This document shows positions 16,827-26,781 of a stretch of 64,000 nt of DNA, in pieces (the stretch's first letter is position 1; each line of letters opens with the position of its first letter). Below the pieces are notes generated by a model, which made no database searches, was not told the DNA's origin, and saw only the letters and a list, made by a program, of their open reading frames with translations. The stretch is taken from positions 1 through 64,000 of the forward strand of contig JAILWQ010000001.1 of the NCBI GenBank assembly GCA_025698865.1, given 5' to 3'. The position numbers and the translations under genes were made by a program. The stretch is from Erythrobacter sp. (GTDB lineage: Bacteria; Pseudomonadota; Alphaproteobacteria; Sphingomonadales; Sphingomonadaceae).

Positions 16827-17471
16827 ATGGCCGATAATTCAGCGTCCGAAACGCCGAAAAACAGCAAGACGAGCAAGCCCGGAAAGACGTCCACCAAACC
16901 TCGCAAGACGGTCGCCAAGACGGCCAATGCCAAGGAGAAGACTCCCGTGACCAACACCGCCACCACTCCCAGCACCACGACCACCGACAGCACCATCGCA
17001 GCTGCCGGCAGCGACAATCGCGCCGAAGCCAAGTCGCGTTTCAACGCCGCTCTCGAAGAGGCGAAGGCGGGCGCCGCCGCACTGCGCGCCGAGGGCAAGG
17101 AACGCGCGGTCGCCTATCGTGAGAACGCCAAGGACAAGGGCGAGGGATACGCTGCCGAAGCCAAGACCAAGAGCCGCGATCTGGCCAATCAGGGCAAGGC
17201 GAAGGCGGGCGAAGGCCTGCGCGCGCTGAGCGGTGCCGTGTCCGAGAACGCGCATTATGTCGACGAGCATCTCGGTGCGAAATACGGTGATTATGCCCGC
17301 AGCGCTTCGCGTTCGCTCGACGATTACGCCGGTCGCCTTGACGAGAAGTCGATCGACGAGCTCGGGCAGGATGCCCGCGAATTCGTCCGCAAGAGCCCGG
17401 GTCTCGCGGTCGGCATGGCAGCAGCCTTCGGCTTCATGCTTTCGCGCATGCTCGGTGGTTCGCGTCGCTGA
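16827..17471 (+). CDS. DUF883/ElaB-YqjD-like membrane-anchored protein
   Basis: The 214-residue protein has a Lys-, Thr- and Pro-rich disordered N-terminus (1-70), a long charged helical middle with repeated Ala-Lys-Glu segments, and a C-terminal anchor beginning RKSPGLAVGMAAAFGFML. This is the layout of YqjD/ElaB proteins that tether ribosomes or otherwise act at the inner membrane in stationary phase. The ATG at 16827 follows AAGGGGCAAG. A much longer frame to 15543 is antisense to eno and not credible. It is first in a cluster with a holin-like gene and a second DUF883 gene. Confidence 0.75.
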   Translation: MADNSASETPKNSKTSKPGKTSTKPRKTVAKTANAKEKTPVTNTATTPSTTTTDSTIAAAGSDNRAEAKSRFNAALEEAKAGAAALRAEGKERAVAYRENAKDKGEGYAAEAKTKSRDLANQGKAKAGEGLRALSGAVSENAHYVDEHLGAKYGDYARSASRSLDDYAGRLDEKSIDELGQDAREFVRKSPGLAVGMAAAFGFMLSRMLGGSRR

Positions 17472-17493
17472 TCCCGGCGTGGGATCGCCAGGC

Positions 17494-17931
17494 GTGAACG
17501 ACGCAGGCTACAGCAGTGGAGGTGTCGGCTCCGGCTACGTTCCGGCCGACCCTCCCGGCGTGGAAACACACGAGGCGAAGGTGGACGACAGCGCACGCCC
17601 TCCGTCCTTGCTGACGGACGTCGTCACGCTGTTCGAGGACGCGAAGAACTATTTGCAGGCGGAGACGGCTTTTCAGAAAAGCCGTGCCGCTTTCGTATCG
17701 AGCCGGTTGAAGTTTGCCGCGCTTTACGGCGCGGCGGCTTTCGGCGTGTTCCACCTCGCGCTGATCGCGATTGCCGTCGGACTGGTGATTGCCCTCGCGC
17801 CCTTGGTCGGGCCATGGCTTGCGACGCTGATCGTGGGTGCCAGCCTTATCGTCGCGGGCCTCTTTTTCGTGCGTAGATTGAAGAGCCAGATCGGCGCGAT
17901 CCGGTCGGCCTTCGAGGGAGAGAGCTCTTGA
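17494..17931 (+). CDS. Phage-holin-family (PF07332-like) membrane protein
   Basis: The product has a glycine- and proline-rich N-terminus, a soluble helix (LLTDVVTLFEDAKNYLQAE) and two transmembrane segments in the span YGAAAFGVFHLALIAIAVGL to ATLIVGASLIVAGLFFV. This matches the actinobacterial/alphaproteobacterial holin superfamily III group, which are mostly chromosomal proteins of unknown role rather than lytic holins. The start is uncertain: GTG at 17494 or at 17479 are both in frame. The stop overlaps the next start (TTGA). Confidence 0.7.
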   Translation: MNDAGYSSGGVGSGYVPADPPGVETHEAKVDDSARPPSLLTDVVTLFEDAKNYLQAETAFQKSRAAFVSSRLKFAALYGAAAFGVFHLALIAIAVGLVIALAPLVGPWLATLIVGASLIVAGLFFVRRLKSQIGAIRSAFEGESS

Positions 17932-18257
17932 GTGCCCGTCAGGCGAGCATGGAAGCCGACCGCCGGTTGCGCGATGCCGCGAAGGCCGTCCTCGATGCAG
18001 ATATCAGCAATCTGAAAAACAACATCGCCCACAAAGGACTGACCGAACGCGCGGTCGATCGCGTCACGGATGGCGCGCGGGACGTTTATGACGAAGCGGT
18101 CGAGGTCGCCGGGGATCACACCGGCGTTCTGGCGGCGATTCTGGCAGCGCTCGTCCTCTGGTTCGCGCGCAACCCGATCCTGGATGTGCTGTTCGGCAGA
18201 GAAGATGGCGAGGATGAGGACTGGGACGATGAGGCGCACGATTTCGCGGAACGGTAG
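17928..18257 (+). CDS. Small DUF883-like / stress membrane protein (109 aa)
   Basis: The TTG start at 17928 overlaps the preceding stop and has GGGAGAG six bases upstream, so coupling is likely. An internal ATG at 17949 is a weaker alternative. The protein has a charged helical N-terminal half and one transmembrane segment (TGVLAAILAALVLWFA), then a very acidic C-terminal tail (GREDGEDEDWDDEAHD). The function is unknown. Its position between the holin-like and DUF883 genes suggests one membrane-stress module. Confidence 0.65.
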   Translation: MSARQASMEADRRLRDAAKAVLDADISNLKNNIAHKGLTERAVDRVTDGARDVYDEAVEVAGDHTGVLAAILAALVLWFARNPILDVLFGREDGEDEDWDDEAHDFAER

Positions 18258-18282
18258 GAACATCCCTCCCCATTCGCCCGTT
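18257..18282 (+). promoter_or_regulatory. Second EcfG-type general-stress promoter
   Basis: GGAAC (18257-18261), 17 bp, CGTT (18279-18282) lies 47 bp upstream of the second DUF883 gene. Two matching promoters in 1.6 kb, both before DUF883-like genes, strengthen the call. Confidence 0.6.
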
Positions 18283-18329
18283 GCCGCTCCAGACACTTAC
18301 ATCTCGAATTACAGATCGAAAGGCCCCCG

Positions 18330-18848
18330 ATGAGCGAAGATACCGACACCAAGATCCTTACGGACAAGGAAAAGCGTGACCAGCTGCGCGAGAAGATCGA
18401 GGCGGCGGAAGTCCGCAACACCGAACGCTCGTTCAGCGATCAGGCGCGCGACGCGCTGAACGAAGCCACCGAATTCGTGAAGGAACGGCCCCTCACCGCG
18501 GTCGCTGGTGTCGCGGTCGTCGCGCTCGCGATCGGAGCGATGACGCGTCCGGGCCGCCGTCTTGGCCGTCGCACGGGTGTGATGGCCGCTACGGCGACAG
18601 ATGCGGCGCTGGCGTATGCGCTCGGGCTTCTCGACCGTACGCAGACCGCCGGTGCGGTTGCTTTGCGCGGGGGCAGCGATGCTCTCGACGATTTCGGCGA
18701 TACGCTCGGATCGACGGCCCGCAAGCTGCGCCGGGATGCCGCCTATCACGCCGACAGCGCGGGCGACGTTCTCCGGAGCACGCGGCGCAGGGCGGGACGC
18801 AAGACCAGTCGCGGACTGCGCGACCTTCGCGCGCGTTTCTCGCACTGA
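18330..18848 (+). CDS. DUF883-like membrane protein
   Basis: The 172-residue protein begins with a charged helical region (KILTDKEKRDQLREKIEAAE), has the motif FVKERPLTAVAGVAVVALAI forming one transmembrane segment near 52-72, then a basic C-terminal half rich in Arg and Ala. The PLTAVAGVAV anchor is typical of the DUF883/ElaB family, although the anchor here is central rather than terminal. The exact role is unknown. The EcfG-type promoter implies induction by general stress. Confidence 0.7.
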   Translation: MSEDTDTKILTDKEKRDQLREKIEAAEVRNTERSFSDQARDALNEATEFVKERPLTAVAGVAVVALAIGAMTRPGRRLGRRTGVMAATATDAALAYALGLLDRTQTAGAVALRGGSDALDDFGDTLGSTARKLRRDAAYHADSAGDVLRSTRRRAGRKTSRGLRDLRARFSH

Positions 18849-18867
18849 TATTGCGCGAATGACGATT

Positions 18868-18905
18868 AGCGGCGCGGCGGGCTTGCCTGTCGCGCCGCTT
18901 TCTTT
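18868..18905 (+). terminator. Rho-independent terminator after the DUF883 gene
   Basis: AGCGGCGCG (18868-18876) and CGCGCCGCT (18891-18899) form a perfect 9-bp stem, followed by TTTCTTT. It lies 20 bp after the stop codon at 18848. Confidence 0.75.
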
Positions 18906-18955
18906 ATGGGATCGGCGGCAATCCCAGCCCCCTCCCCGGACAGAAAGCCGCCACC

Positions 18956-19186
18956 ATGGAAGAAACGACCACTCAGCAGACGCTCTATCTCGTGATGGGC
19001 GGCCGCGTCACCGATCCGCGCGGCAATGAGTTCCAGGACCCGGAGAGCATCCATGTCGCGGGCGTCTATTCGACTTACGAAAACGCTGTCGAAGCCTGGC
19101 GGACGAATGCCCAGCGCACGGTCGACGATGCCGAGATGAAATACGTCGTGGTCCACCTTCACAAACTGCTCGACCCCGCGAAGTGA
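18956..19186 (+). CDS. DUF4170 family protein
   Basis: This 76-residue protein matches the alphaproteobacterial DUF4170 family: LYLVMGGRVTDPRGNEFQDP, then HVAGVYSTYENAVEAWRTNAQRTVD and a C-terminal YVVVHLHKLL. It is a small soluble alpha/beta protein of unknown function. The ATG at 18956 is supported by conservation from the first strand. A GNAT gene starts 8 bp downstream, so they may be co-transcribed. Confidence 0.85.
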   Translation: MEETTTQQTLYLVMGGRVTDPRGNEFQDPESIHVAGVYSTYENAVEAWRTNAQRTVDDAEMKYVVVHLHKLLDPAK

Positions 19187-19193
19187 CCCCGCG

Positions 19194-19682
19194 GTGAGCT
19201 ATCGCATCCGCCGTTTTCACGCGGCGGATGCCCAGGCTCTGGTCGAACTCACCCGCATCGCGATCCAGAATATCGGGGCGCGGGCTTACTCGCCCGCACA
19301 AATCGCGGCATGGTTCTCTCGGCACATGACGGCCGAGTGCTTTCGCGAGCGCGCCATCGCGGGTGATCTAATTCTGGTTGCGATTGGCGAAGCCGACAAG
19401 CCGGTTGCCTACACGCTGCTCGAACCGGACGGGCATCTCGATCAGCTCTACTGCCATCCCGATCACACGCGCCGCGGCCTGGCCGACCGCCTGCTCGCGG
19501 AAGCGGAACGGTACGCGATTGCACGAACTTTCCCTCGACTTTACACCGAAGCGAGCGAACTTGCCCGCCTGGCGTTCACGCGGGCGGGCTATGTCATGCT
19601 CCATCGACGCGACTTCGTGATCGAGCACGGCGAGAAAACCGTGCCGATCCACAACTACGCGATGGCGAAAATCCTCAGATGA
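19194..19682 (+). CDS. GNAT-family N-acetyltransferase
   Basis: The 162-residue protein has a GNAT core: an N-terminal strand [17 protein letters not shown], a central [20 protein letters not shown] acetyl-CoA-binding segment with an R-R-G-L-A version of the loop, and a C-terminal [19 protein letters not shown]. The substrate is unknown. It starts at a GTG 8 bp after the DUF4170 gene. Its last 8 bp overlap the 3' end of greA, which runs the other way. Confidence 0.85.
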   Translation: MSYRIRRFHAADAQALVELTRIAIQNIGARAYSPAQIAAWFSRHMTAECFRERAIAGDLILVAIGEADKPVAYTLLEPDGHLDQLYCHPDHTRRGLADRLLAEAERYAIARTFPRLYTEASELARLAFTRAGYVMLHRRDFVIEHGEKTVPIHNYAMAKILR

Positions 19683-20142
19683 ATTCGATCTTGTCGACCA
19701 GGTAGAACTTGTCGCCGCTCGGCACGGTGACCTCGATCTCTTCCTCGACCTGCTTGCCGATAAGCGCGCGGCCGATCGGCGAATTGTAGCTGATCCGGCC
19801 TTTCTTGGCGTCCGCCTCGGTCTGGCCGACGATCTGGTATTTCACCGGCTTGTCGTTCTCGTCGAGCAGCGTCACGGTCGCCCCGAACACCACCTTGTCG
19901 CCCGACAGCGTGGTCGGATCGATGATCTGGGCGCGGGTGATCTTGTCCTCGATCTCGGCGATCTGCGCCTCGACCTGGCCCTGACGTTCCTTGGCGGCGT
20001 GGTATTCGGCGTTCTCCGAGAGATCGCCATGCGCGCGCGCTTCCTCGATCGCGTCGACGATCAGCGGGCGTTCGGCGCGCAGCACCTTGAGATCCGCCGT
20101 GAGCTTCTCGTAGCCCTCCGCCAGCATCGGGACCTTTTCCAT
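19675..20142 (-). CDS. greA: Transcription elongation factor GreA
   Basis: GreA binds the secondary channel of RNA polymerase and stimulates cleavage of backtracked transcripts. The 155-residue protein begins [20 protein letters not shown], continues through the coiled-coil tip ([19 protein letters not shown]) and ends with the FKBP-like domain ([19 protein letters not shown]). I chose the ATG at 20142 since it gives the standard length. It is the last gene after carA-X-carB in the leftward direction, an order also known in other proteobacteria. Confidence 0.97.
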   Translation of the reverse strand: MEKVPMLAEGYEKLTADLKVLRAERPLIVDAIEEARAHGDLSENAEYHAAKERQGQVEAQIAEIEDKITRAQIIDPTTLSGDKVVFGATVTLLDENDKPVKYQIVGQTEADAKKGRISYNSPIGRALIGKQVEEEIEVTVPSGDKFYLVDKIEFI

Positions 20143-20244
20143 GTCGGACCTTCCTGTTCTCACCCCGCCCGGCAATTCGAGCCGGTCCCGCGCGGTTCGC
20201 GGAGCCAGCATCGCTCGATTGTCAGGGGGGTACGTCCTCGTTCG

Positions 20245-23200
20245 TCAGCTATAATAGTCCTGCAACGAACGCACTTCAAGCTGATCGGTGCTGACCTGCG
20301 CGATCGCTTGAGCCGCCGCCCGGCTCGCGGCGGCCGTTGTGTAGTAGGGCACCTTCTTTTCCAGCGCCGAAGCGCGGATCGACTGGCTGTCGGTCAGCGA
20401 CTGCCAGCCCTCGGTGGTGTTGAAGATCAGGTCCACCTCGCCGTCGATGATGGCATCGACGATGTGCGGCCTGCCTTCCGCGACCTTGTTGACGCGGGTC
20501 ACGTCAAGGCCGTTGTCGCTCAGGAAATCCTTCGTCCCGCCGGTCGCGACGACCTCGAAGCCCTGCTCGATCAGCGTGCGGACTGCAGAGAGGATCACCT
20601 GCTTGTCGCTGTCTTTGACCGAGACGAACAGGCGGCCCGAGCGCGGCAGCTTCATCCCCGCCCCGATCTGTGACTTGAGGAAGGCGGCCGGGAAATCGGC
20701 GTCGATCCCCATCACCTCGCCGGTGGATTTCATTTCCGGGGTCAGCACCGGGTCGGCGCCGGGGAAGCGGCTGAAGGGGAACACCGCTTCCTTCACCGCC
20801 ATGTGCTTCGGGCGAATGTCGAACGGCTCGAAATTCGCCAGCGGCTCGCCCGCCATCACCCGCGCCGCGATCTTGGCGACGGGGCGGCCGATCGCCTTGG
20901 CGACGAAGGGCACGGTGCGGCTGGCACGCGGATTGACCTCGATCAGGAAGATCTCGCCCTCCTTCACGGCGAACTGCACGTTCATCAGCCCGCGCACCTC
21001 CAGCGCCACGGCGAGATCGCGTGCCTGGCGCTCCATCTCGGCGACGGTGTGGTCGGGCAGGCTGTAGGGCGGCAGGGTGCACGCGCTGTCGCCCGAATGG
21101 ACGCCCGCCTCCTCGATATGCTGCATTACGCCCGCGATGCGGACTTCGTTGCCATCGGCGATCACGTCGACATCGCATTCGATCGCATCGCGCAGATACT
21201 GATCGACCAGCACCGGGCTGTCGCCCGACACGTTGACGGCCGTGGCGATGTAGTCGTCGAGCTGCGCTTCGCTGTCGACGATTTCCATCGCCCGCCCGCC
21301 GAGGACATAGGAGGGGCGCAGCAGCACCGGATAACCGATCCGGGCCGCCACCGCCGCCGCCTCGTCGCGGCTCTTGGCCATGCCGTTCTCGGGCTGTTTC
21401 AGATCGAGTTGGTTGACGAGCAGCGCGAAACGCTCGCGGTCCTCGGCAAGGTCGATGGCGTCGGGACTGGTGCCTAAGATCGGGATGCCCTCGCGCTCCA
21501 GCGCGGCGGCGAGCTTGAGCGGGGTCTGCCCGCCAAGCTGGACGATCACCCCGACCAGTTCGCCGCGCGACTGCTCGACCCGCAGGATCTCCAGCACGTC
21601 CTCTTCGGTCAGCGGCTCGAAATAGAGCCGGTCGGAAGTGTCGTAATCGGTGCTGACGGTTTCGGGATTGCAGTTGACCATGATGGTCTCGAACCCGGCT
21701 TCGCGCAGCGCGTAGCAGGCGTGGACGCAGCAATAGTCGAACTCGATGCCCTGCCCGATCCGGTTGGGGCCGCCGCCGAGGATCACGATCTTGCGCGCAT
21801 CGCTCGGATTGGCCTCGTTCTCGGGCTCGCCGAAGCTCGGCGCCTCGTAGGTCGAGTACATGTAGGGCGTGATCGCCTCGAACTCGGCGGCGCAGCTGTC
21901 GATGCGCTTGAACACCGGTTCGACGCCCAGCTTGCGGCGCAGCTTGCGGACCTCTTCCTCCGACGTCGCACCGGCCATGGCGCGCAGGGCGTCGTGCAGC
22001 AGGCCGGAACGGCGCGCCTGCGTTTCCGCCATGCCGCCGGCGACGCCGACCGAGCGGACCGCCAGCGTGGCGAGGCGCTTGTCGGAAAAGCCCATCGCTT
22101 TCAGACGGCGCATCTCCGCCGCATCGCGCGGCAGGCCGTTATGGCCGATCATCTTCTCTTCGTAGATGATCGCCTCGATCTGGCGCAGGAACCACGGATC
22201 GTAGCCGGTCAGCGCCTGGATCTCCTCAACCGTGAATTCCTCGCGAAAGGCCTGCGCGATGTTGAGAATGCGGGTCGGCGTGCGCTGGCTGAGCGCGGCG
22301 GTGATCGCCTCGCGATTGGCGCCTTCCAGCTCGACCACGCGGTTGAACCCGTCGAGATCGGTTTCGATCCCGCGCAGCGCCTTCTGCATCGACTCCGCGA
22401 AGCAGCGCCCGATCGCCATCACCTCGCCCACCGATTTCATCGCGGTGGCGAGCTCGGGTTTGGCGCCCTTGAACTTCTCGAAGGCGAAGCGCGGGATCTT
22501 GGTGACGACATAGTCGATCGTCGGCTCGAAACTGGCGGGCGTCGCGCCGGTGATTTCGTTCTGGATCTCGTCGAGCGTGTAGCCGACGGCGAGCTTCGCC
22601 GCGACGCGCGCGATCGGAAAGCCGGTGGCCTTGGACGCCAGCGCCGAGGAGCGCGAGACGCGCGGGTTCATCTCGATCACGATCAGGCGGCCATCCTCGG
22701 GATTGACGGCGAACTGGACGTTCGATCCGCCCGTCTCCACCCCGATCTCGCGCAGCACCGCGATGCTGGCGCTGCGCATGATCTGGTATTCTTTGTCGGT
22801 CAGCGTCAACGCCGGGGCGACGGTGATGGAATCGCCCGTGTGCACGCCCATCGGATCGACGTTCTCGATCGAGCAGACGATAATGCAATTGTCGCGCGCG
22901 TCGCGCACCACCTCCATCTCGTATTCCTTCCAGCCGAGGAGCGATTCCTCGATCAGGACCTCGGTGGTGGGGGATGCGTCGAGACCTTCGCGCACGATCC
23001 GCTCGAACTCGGCCTTGTTGTAGGCGATGCCGCCGCCGGTGCCGCCGAGCGTGAAGCTGGGGCGGATGATGGCGGGAAGGCCCGTGCGCTCGAGCACCGC
23101 ATAGGCCTCGTCCACGGTGTTGGCGACGCCGCTGCGCGCGCTTTCGAGCCCGATCGCATCCATCGCCTCGCGGAAGCGCTGGCGGTTCTCGGCCTTGTCG

Positions 23201-23568
23201 ATCGCATCGGCATGGGCGCCGATCATCTGGACGCCGAACTTCTCCAGCACGCCCTGATTGGCGAGGTCGAGCGCGCAGTTGAGCGCGGTCTGACCGCCCA
23301 TCGTCGGCAGGACCGCGTCGGGCCGCTCCTTCTCGATGATCTTGGCGACGATCTCGGGCGTGATCGGCTCGATATAGGTCGCGTCGGCCATTTCCGGATC
23401 GGTCATGATCGTGGCGGGGTTGGAGTTGACGAGGACCACGCGGTAGCCCTCCTCCTTCAAAGCCTTGATCGCCTGCGTACCCGAATAGTCGAACTCGCAG
23501 GCCTGTCCGATGATGATCGGCCCGGCGCCGATGACGAGGATCGAGGAGATGTCAGTGCGTTTGGGCAT
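20245..23568 (-). CDS. carB: Carbamoyl-phosphate synthase large subunit
   Basis: CarB makes carbamoyl phosphate from ammonia delivered by CarA, bicarbonate and two ATP, for arginine and pyrimidine synthesis. The 1107-residue chain shows duplicated ATP-grasp halves. The first starts at [20 protein letters not shown] and the second near [20 protein letters not shown]; both carry the [15 protein letters not shown] type segments. A C-terminal allosteric MGS-like domain (ATGGTKDFL) follows. I chose the ATG at 23568 by homology. Its first base is shared with the stop of the inserted upstream gene (TAATG). Confidence 0.97.
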   Translation of the reverse strand: MPKRTDISSILVIGAGPIIIGQACEFDYSGTQAIKALKEEGYRVVLVNSNPATIMTDPEMADATYIEPITPEIVAKIIEKERPDAVLPTMGGQTALNCALDLANQGVLEKFGVQMIGAHADAIDKAENRQRFREAMDAIGLESARSGVANTVDEAYAVLERTGLPAIIRPSFTLGGTGGGIAYNKAEFERIVREGLDASPTTEVLIEESLLGWKEYEMEVVRDARDNCIIVCSIENVDPMGVHTGDSITVAPALTLTDKEYQIMRSASIAVLREIGVETGGSNVQFAVNPEDGRLIVIEMNPRVSRSSALASKATGFPIARVAAKLAVGYTLDEIQNEITGATPASFEPTIDYVVTKIPRFAFEKFKGAKPELATAMKSVGEVMAIGRCFAESMQKALRGIETDLDGFNRVVELEGANREAITAALSQRTPTRILNIAQAFREEFTVEEIQALTGYDPWFLRQIEAIIYEEKMIGHNGLPRDAAEMRRLKAMGFSDKRLATLAVRSVGVAGGMAETQARRSGLLHDALRAMAGATSEEEVRKLRRKLGVEPVFKRIDSCAAEFEAITPYMYSTYEAPSFGEPENEANPSDARKIVILGGGPNRIGQGIEFDYCCVHACYALREAGFETIMVNCNPETVSTDYDTSDRLYFEPLTEEDVLEILRVEQSRGELVGVIVQLGGQTPLKLAAALEREGIPILGTSPDAIDLAEDRERFALLVNQLDLKQPENGMAKSRDEAAAVAARIGYPVLLRPSYVLGGRAMEIVDSEAQLDDYIATAVNVSGDSPVLVDQYLRDAIECDVDVIADGNEVRIAGVMQHIEEAGVHSGDSACTLPPYSLPDHTVAEMERQARDLAVALEVRGLMNVQFAVKEGEIFLIEVNPRASRTVPFVAKAIGRPVAKIAARVMAGEPLANFEPFDIRPKHMAVKEAVFPFSRFPGADPVLTPEMKSTGEVMGIDADFPAAFLKSQIGAGMKLPRSGRLFVSVKDSDKQVILSAVRTLIEQGFEVVATGGTKDFLSDNGLDVTRVNKVAEGRPHIVDAIIDGEVDLIFNTTEGWQSLTDSQSIRASALEKKVPYYTTAAASRAAAQAIAQVSTDQLEVRSLQDYYS

Positions 23569-24296
23569 TAGAAGGGAACACTCACCAAGTTCACGATGGC
23601 TATGAGAAGAGAAATGGACAGAGCGCCGACAACCGCGCCGGCAGCCTGCTTGCCTATCCAAGACAAAACATCTTTTGCACTAGCGACTAGGTCGTACGAA
23701 CTCGTATTCGGATCCTCTAGATCATCGCGCAATGATTCTACTTTACCTGTAGCTTCGACTACGTCTTGAGCGGAAAGCTGCCCTACGTCGTTGCCAGTTC
23801 TAAGCGATGAGAGAAGCTCGTCGATGAGATCTTTCGCTTCTTTGTATGCGGCAGAATTGTGGTCGAACGGATAGACGTCTTCGCGCTTCGGTACCACAAT
23901 TCCCGCTAGCTGATGTGGCTCGCGATCAAACTCCTCCCAAAAATGTGAATTTTCGAAGGCGGTCTTGAGCCAGTCAACACCTAGATTCCAAGCGCGCCCG
24001 TAAATATCACCAACATTCGATCGATCGACGAGGAAGTTATAGATCGCGCGATTTCCAACCTGGAAAATTGGGTCCGCAAACGGATCTTCATAAAATTCAC
24101 CAAGTCCGAGTTTTTGCAAAGTCTTTACGACTTTAACGGTTCTATCGTAGTCAAACCCTTCGTTGAGATTGAAGCTGAATTGAGTTTGAAGTTGCTGAAG
24201 GGTGAAACTGTGAACCTCATTCATCTCCCTTCCATCGAAAATAGAAAGCAATGCCCCCGCGGCGGCATAATCAGAAGCAATAGCTCTCTCTTTCAC
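23568..24296 (-). CDS. Unknown tail-anchored protein inserted between carA and carB
   Basis: This 242-residue protein is not recognised. The first 130 residues are soluble and aromatic-rich, with a winged-helix-like stretch ([12 protein letters not shown], then [18 protein letters not shown]). The middle is acidic and helical, and residues 218-240 form one C-terminal transmembrane segment ([20 protein letters not shown]), predicting a tail-anchored inner-membrane protein. It starts with a GTG overlapping the carA stop (GTGA) and ends sharing a base with the carB start (TAATG), so it is fully coupled into the operon. Its DNA is clearly AT-richer than carA or carB, which points to acquisition. 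A role in pyrimidine metabolism is not implied by sequence; a cargo or defence gene is possible. Confidence 0.75.
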   Translation of the reverse strand: MKERAIASDYAAAGALLSIFDGREMNEVHSFTLQQLQTQFSFNLNEGFDYDRTVKVVKTLQKLGLGEFYEDPFADPIFQVGNRAIYNFLVDRSNVGDIYGRAWNLGVDWLKTAFENSHFWEEFDREPHQLAGIVVPKREDVYPFDHNSAAYKEAKDLIDELLSSLRTGNDVGQLSAQDVVEATGKVESLRDDLEDPNTSSYDLVASAKDVLSWIGKQAAGAVVGALSISLLIAIVNLVSVPF

Positions 24297-25471
24297 CCGA
24301 ACATCCCCACGAATTTCTCGAACAGGTAGAAGCTATCCTGTGGCCCCGGACTCGCCTCAGGATGATACTGCACACCGAACGCCTTCTTGCCCGTGATGCT
24401 GATCCCGCAATTGGTGCCGTCGAACAGCGAGACGTGGGTCTGCTCCACCCCCTCGGGTAGCGTGTCGCCATCGACCGCGAAGCCGTGGTTCATGCTGGTG
24501 ATCTCGACCAGGCCCTCGCTCTCGCCCCAGCCGCCGCCGACGCGCTGGACGGGGTGGTTGGCGCCGCGGTGGCCCTGGAACATCTTGGCAGTCTTTGCGC
24601 CCGCAGCGAGGCCGAGCATCTGGTGGCCGAGGCAGATCCCGAAGATCGGCACGTCGGCCTCCAGCAGCTTGCGGATCACCGGCACGGCATATTCGCCCGT
24701 CGCCGCCGGATCGCCGGGGCCGTTGGAGAGGAACACGCCATCGGGCTCCAGCCGCGCGATCTCCTCGAACGAGGTGCGCGCGGGCACCACCGTCACTTTC
24801 GCGCCGGCGCGGGCGAGGCTGCGGAAGATATTGTCCTTTGCCCCGAAATCCATGGCGACGACATGCGGCTTCTGATTGCCGTGCTCGCTGTAGCCATGGC
24901 CGAGCTGCCAGTGGCCGCCGCGCCAGTCCTCCAGCACGCCGCGCGTGACGCCCGGCGCCAAGTCGAGCCCTTCGAGCCCGCTCCACTCGCTCGCCTGCCG
25001 GTGCAGCGCCTCGAGGTCGAACTGGCCGTTGGGCGAGTGCGCGATCGCCACATTGGGCGCGCCCTTCATGCGGATCAGCCGGGTCAGCGCGCGGGTGTCG
25101 ACGCCCGAAATGCCGATCCGGCCATGCGCGCGCATCCAGTCGGCGAACTGGTTCTGAGCGCGGAAATTGGAATGCGGCGTCACCTCCTGCCGCACGATGC
25201 AGCCGACCGCGCCGAGGCCGCGGCTTTCCACGTCCTCCTCGTTCGCGCCGACATTGCCGATATGGGGGAATGTGAAGCACACGACCTGGCTGTCGTAGCT
25301 CGGGTCGGTCATCACCTCCTGATAGCCGGTCATGGCGGTGTTGAAGCACAGCTCGCCCACCTTCGATCCCGAGACGCCGAAGCCCTTGCCCCAGACCACG
25401 GTGCCGTCGGCGAAGACGATGACGCCGGTCGCGCCTTCTGGTTGCGCGTGACTGTTGGCGGAAAGGGCCAT
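24293..25471 (-). CDS. carA: Carbamoyl-phosphate synthase small subunit
   Basis: CarA hydrolyses glutamine and channels ammonia to CarB. The 392-residue protein has the N-terminal small-subunit domain (GELCFNTAMTGYQEVMTDPSY) and a C-terminal class I glutaminase with the nucleophile in FGICLGHQ and the HPE of VQYHPEAS. The length is standard. The stop overlaps the next gene by GTGA. It is divergent from yqeY across about 160 bp, which must hold both promoters. Confidence 0.97.
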   Translation of the reverse strand: MALSANSHAQPEGATGVIVFADGTVVWGKGFGVSGSKVGELCFNTAMTGYQEVMTDPSYDSQVVCFTFPHIGNVGANEEDVESRGLGAVGCIVRQEVTPHSNFRAQNQFADWMRAHGRIGISGVDTRALTRLIRMKGAPNVAIAHSPNGQFDLEALHRQASEWSGLEGLDLAPGVTRGVLEDWRGGHWQLGHGYSEHGNQKPHVVAMDFGAKDNIFRSLARAGAKVTVVPARTSFEEIARLEPDGVFLSNGPGDPAATGEYAVPVIRKLLEADVPIFGICLGHQMLGLAAGAKTAKMFQGHRGANHPVQRVGGGWGESEGLVEITSMNHGFAVDGDTLPEGVEQTHVSLFDGTNCGISITGKKAFGVQYHPEASPGPQDSFYLFEKFVGMFG

Positions 25472-25633
25472 GGGCGCTCCGTTCTCTCTTTTTTCCGGCG
25501 ATGCTTGCTAAGTCTCGGCTGCTAGGGATGGTCCGCCCCCCCGTCAACCGGCCCGTCAACAGGAACCCTTGGTTTTGCGGCGCACTGTTCTAAGGGAACG
25601 CCATTCCATCCACAGCTACCGACAAGAGCCGCC

Positions 25634-26086
25634 ATGCTTAGGGACACCATCAAGACCGAAACCATCACCGCCATGAAGGCGGGCGACAAGGAGAGGACCG
25701 CCGCGCTCCGCCTGATCGGAGCCAAGATCAAGGACCGCGACATCGAACTGCGCACGTCGGACAAGAAGCCCGAGGATGACGATCTGGTGATCGACGTGCT
25801 GCTGAAAATGGCCAAGCAGCGCCGCGAATCGATCCAGATGTACGAGGATGGCGGCCGCCAGGAACTCGCCGACAAGGAAAAGGCCGAGCTTTCTGTCATC
25901 GAGGAATTTCTCCCCAAGCAGATGAGCGAGGAGGAAACCCGCGCCTCGATCGAGGCGATCAAGGCCGAGACGGGCGCTGCCGGGCTCAAGGACATGGGCC
26001 GCGTGATGGCCGAGCTGAAATCGCGGCACGGGGCCTCGCTCGATATGAGCAAGGCGAGCGGTCTGGTGAAGGAATCGCTGCAATGA
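25634..26086 (+). CDS. yqeY: GatB/YqeY domain protein
   Basis: The 150-residue helical protein resembles the tail domain of the GatB amidotransferase subunit: a helical N-terminal half with ERTAALRLIGAKIKDRDIE, then VIEEFLPKQMSEEETR and GLKDMGRVMAELKSRHGASLDMSKAS. YqeY stands alone and may bind tRNA, but its role is unproven. The gene often precedes dnaG-rpoD in alphaproteobacteria, as here. Its stop overlaps the next ATG (ATGA). Confidence 0.92.
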   Translation: MLRDTIKTETITAMKAGDKERTAALRLIGAKIKDRDIELRTSDKKPEDDDLVIDVLLKMAKQRRESIQMYEDGGRQELADKEKAELSVIEEFLPKQMSEEETRASIEAIKAETGAAGLKDMGRVMAELKSRHGASLDMSKASGLVKESLQ

Positions 26087-26748
26087 GGCACTTGCCGCTG
26101 GCCGCGCCGCTGGCCTTGATGGCTTGCGGCGAGGCGCCGGAGCCCGAACCCTCGCCTACGCCCGAAGCCACCGTCGCCGCGCCGCGCACACTCGTCGCCG
26201 CGGACTTCGATCCCGCGGCTCTCGGCGCGAAGATCGTCGGGCCGCAAGGTCCCGAGCCCGAAGCCGCGATCGTGGCCGACGGGCGCGAGATCGCCCGGAT
26301 CAAAAGCTTCGTCGCCTGTCCGCGCGACACGCAGGAATGCGTGCCGGCCGATATGCCCGAGGGCACGGTCTACACCTACGTCCACGAGATCACGCTGGCC
26401 GACGATCTGGATCCTTCCTCCGGGACGACCGGCGCCGCCCTTTTCCGGATGACGCGCCCTGCGACCGGCTTCAACCGCTCGATCGGCTATTCCCGCGCGC
26501 AGGCGGAGGCCGCGCTCGGGCAAGCCGACGCGATCACCGTTACCGACGATGCCGAGGAGATCATCTGGCGTGTGACCGATGGTTCCGGCTGGACCCCGGG
26601 CCAGAGCCTCACGGTCTGGTGGCAGTCGACCGTGCCGCCCGACGGGCCGGCCGATGCCTACAGCCTCGAGGTGCGGGGCATGACCGCGAGCGCCACCGGC
26701 CCCTTCCCTCCGGCCGAAAACTCTGTGGAGCGCGGCGCGGCGAACTAG
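26083..26748 (+). CDS. Hypothetical lipoprotein
   Basis: The protein has a short signal peptide ending in the lipobox ALMAC (Cys15), a Pro/Glu-rich linker (GEAPEPEPSPTPEATVAAP) and a roughly 180-residue globular domain with two further cysteines (about 82 and 89) that may form a disulfide. I do not recognise the domain. It is coupled to yqeY by an ATGA overlap and lies 33 bp before dnaG. It is likely anchored in the inner or outer membrane facing the periplasm. Confidence 0.65.
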   Translation: MRHLPLAAPLALMACGEAPEPEPSPTPEATVAAPRTLVAADFDPAALGAKIVGPQGPEPEAAIVADGREIARIKSFVACPRDTQECVPADMPEGTVYTYVHEITLADDLDPSSGTTGAALFRMTRPATGFNRSIGYSRAQAEAALGQADAITVTDDAEEIIWRVTDGSGWTPGQSLTVWWQSTVPPDGPADAYSLEVRGMTASATGPFPPAENSVERGAAN

Positions 26749-26781
26749 CCGCGCGCGCCGTTGGGTATTAGGGTAGCGCCC

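Noticed and set aside
21721..23571. 616-codon frame opposite carB
   Set aside because: It is antisense of a GC-rich gene, a common artefact of third-position GC bias.
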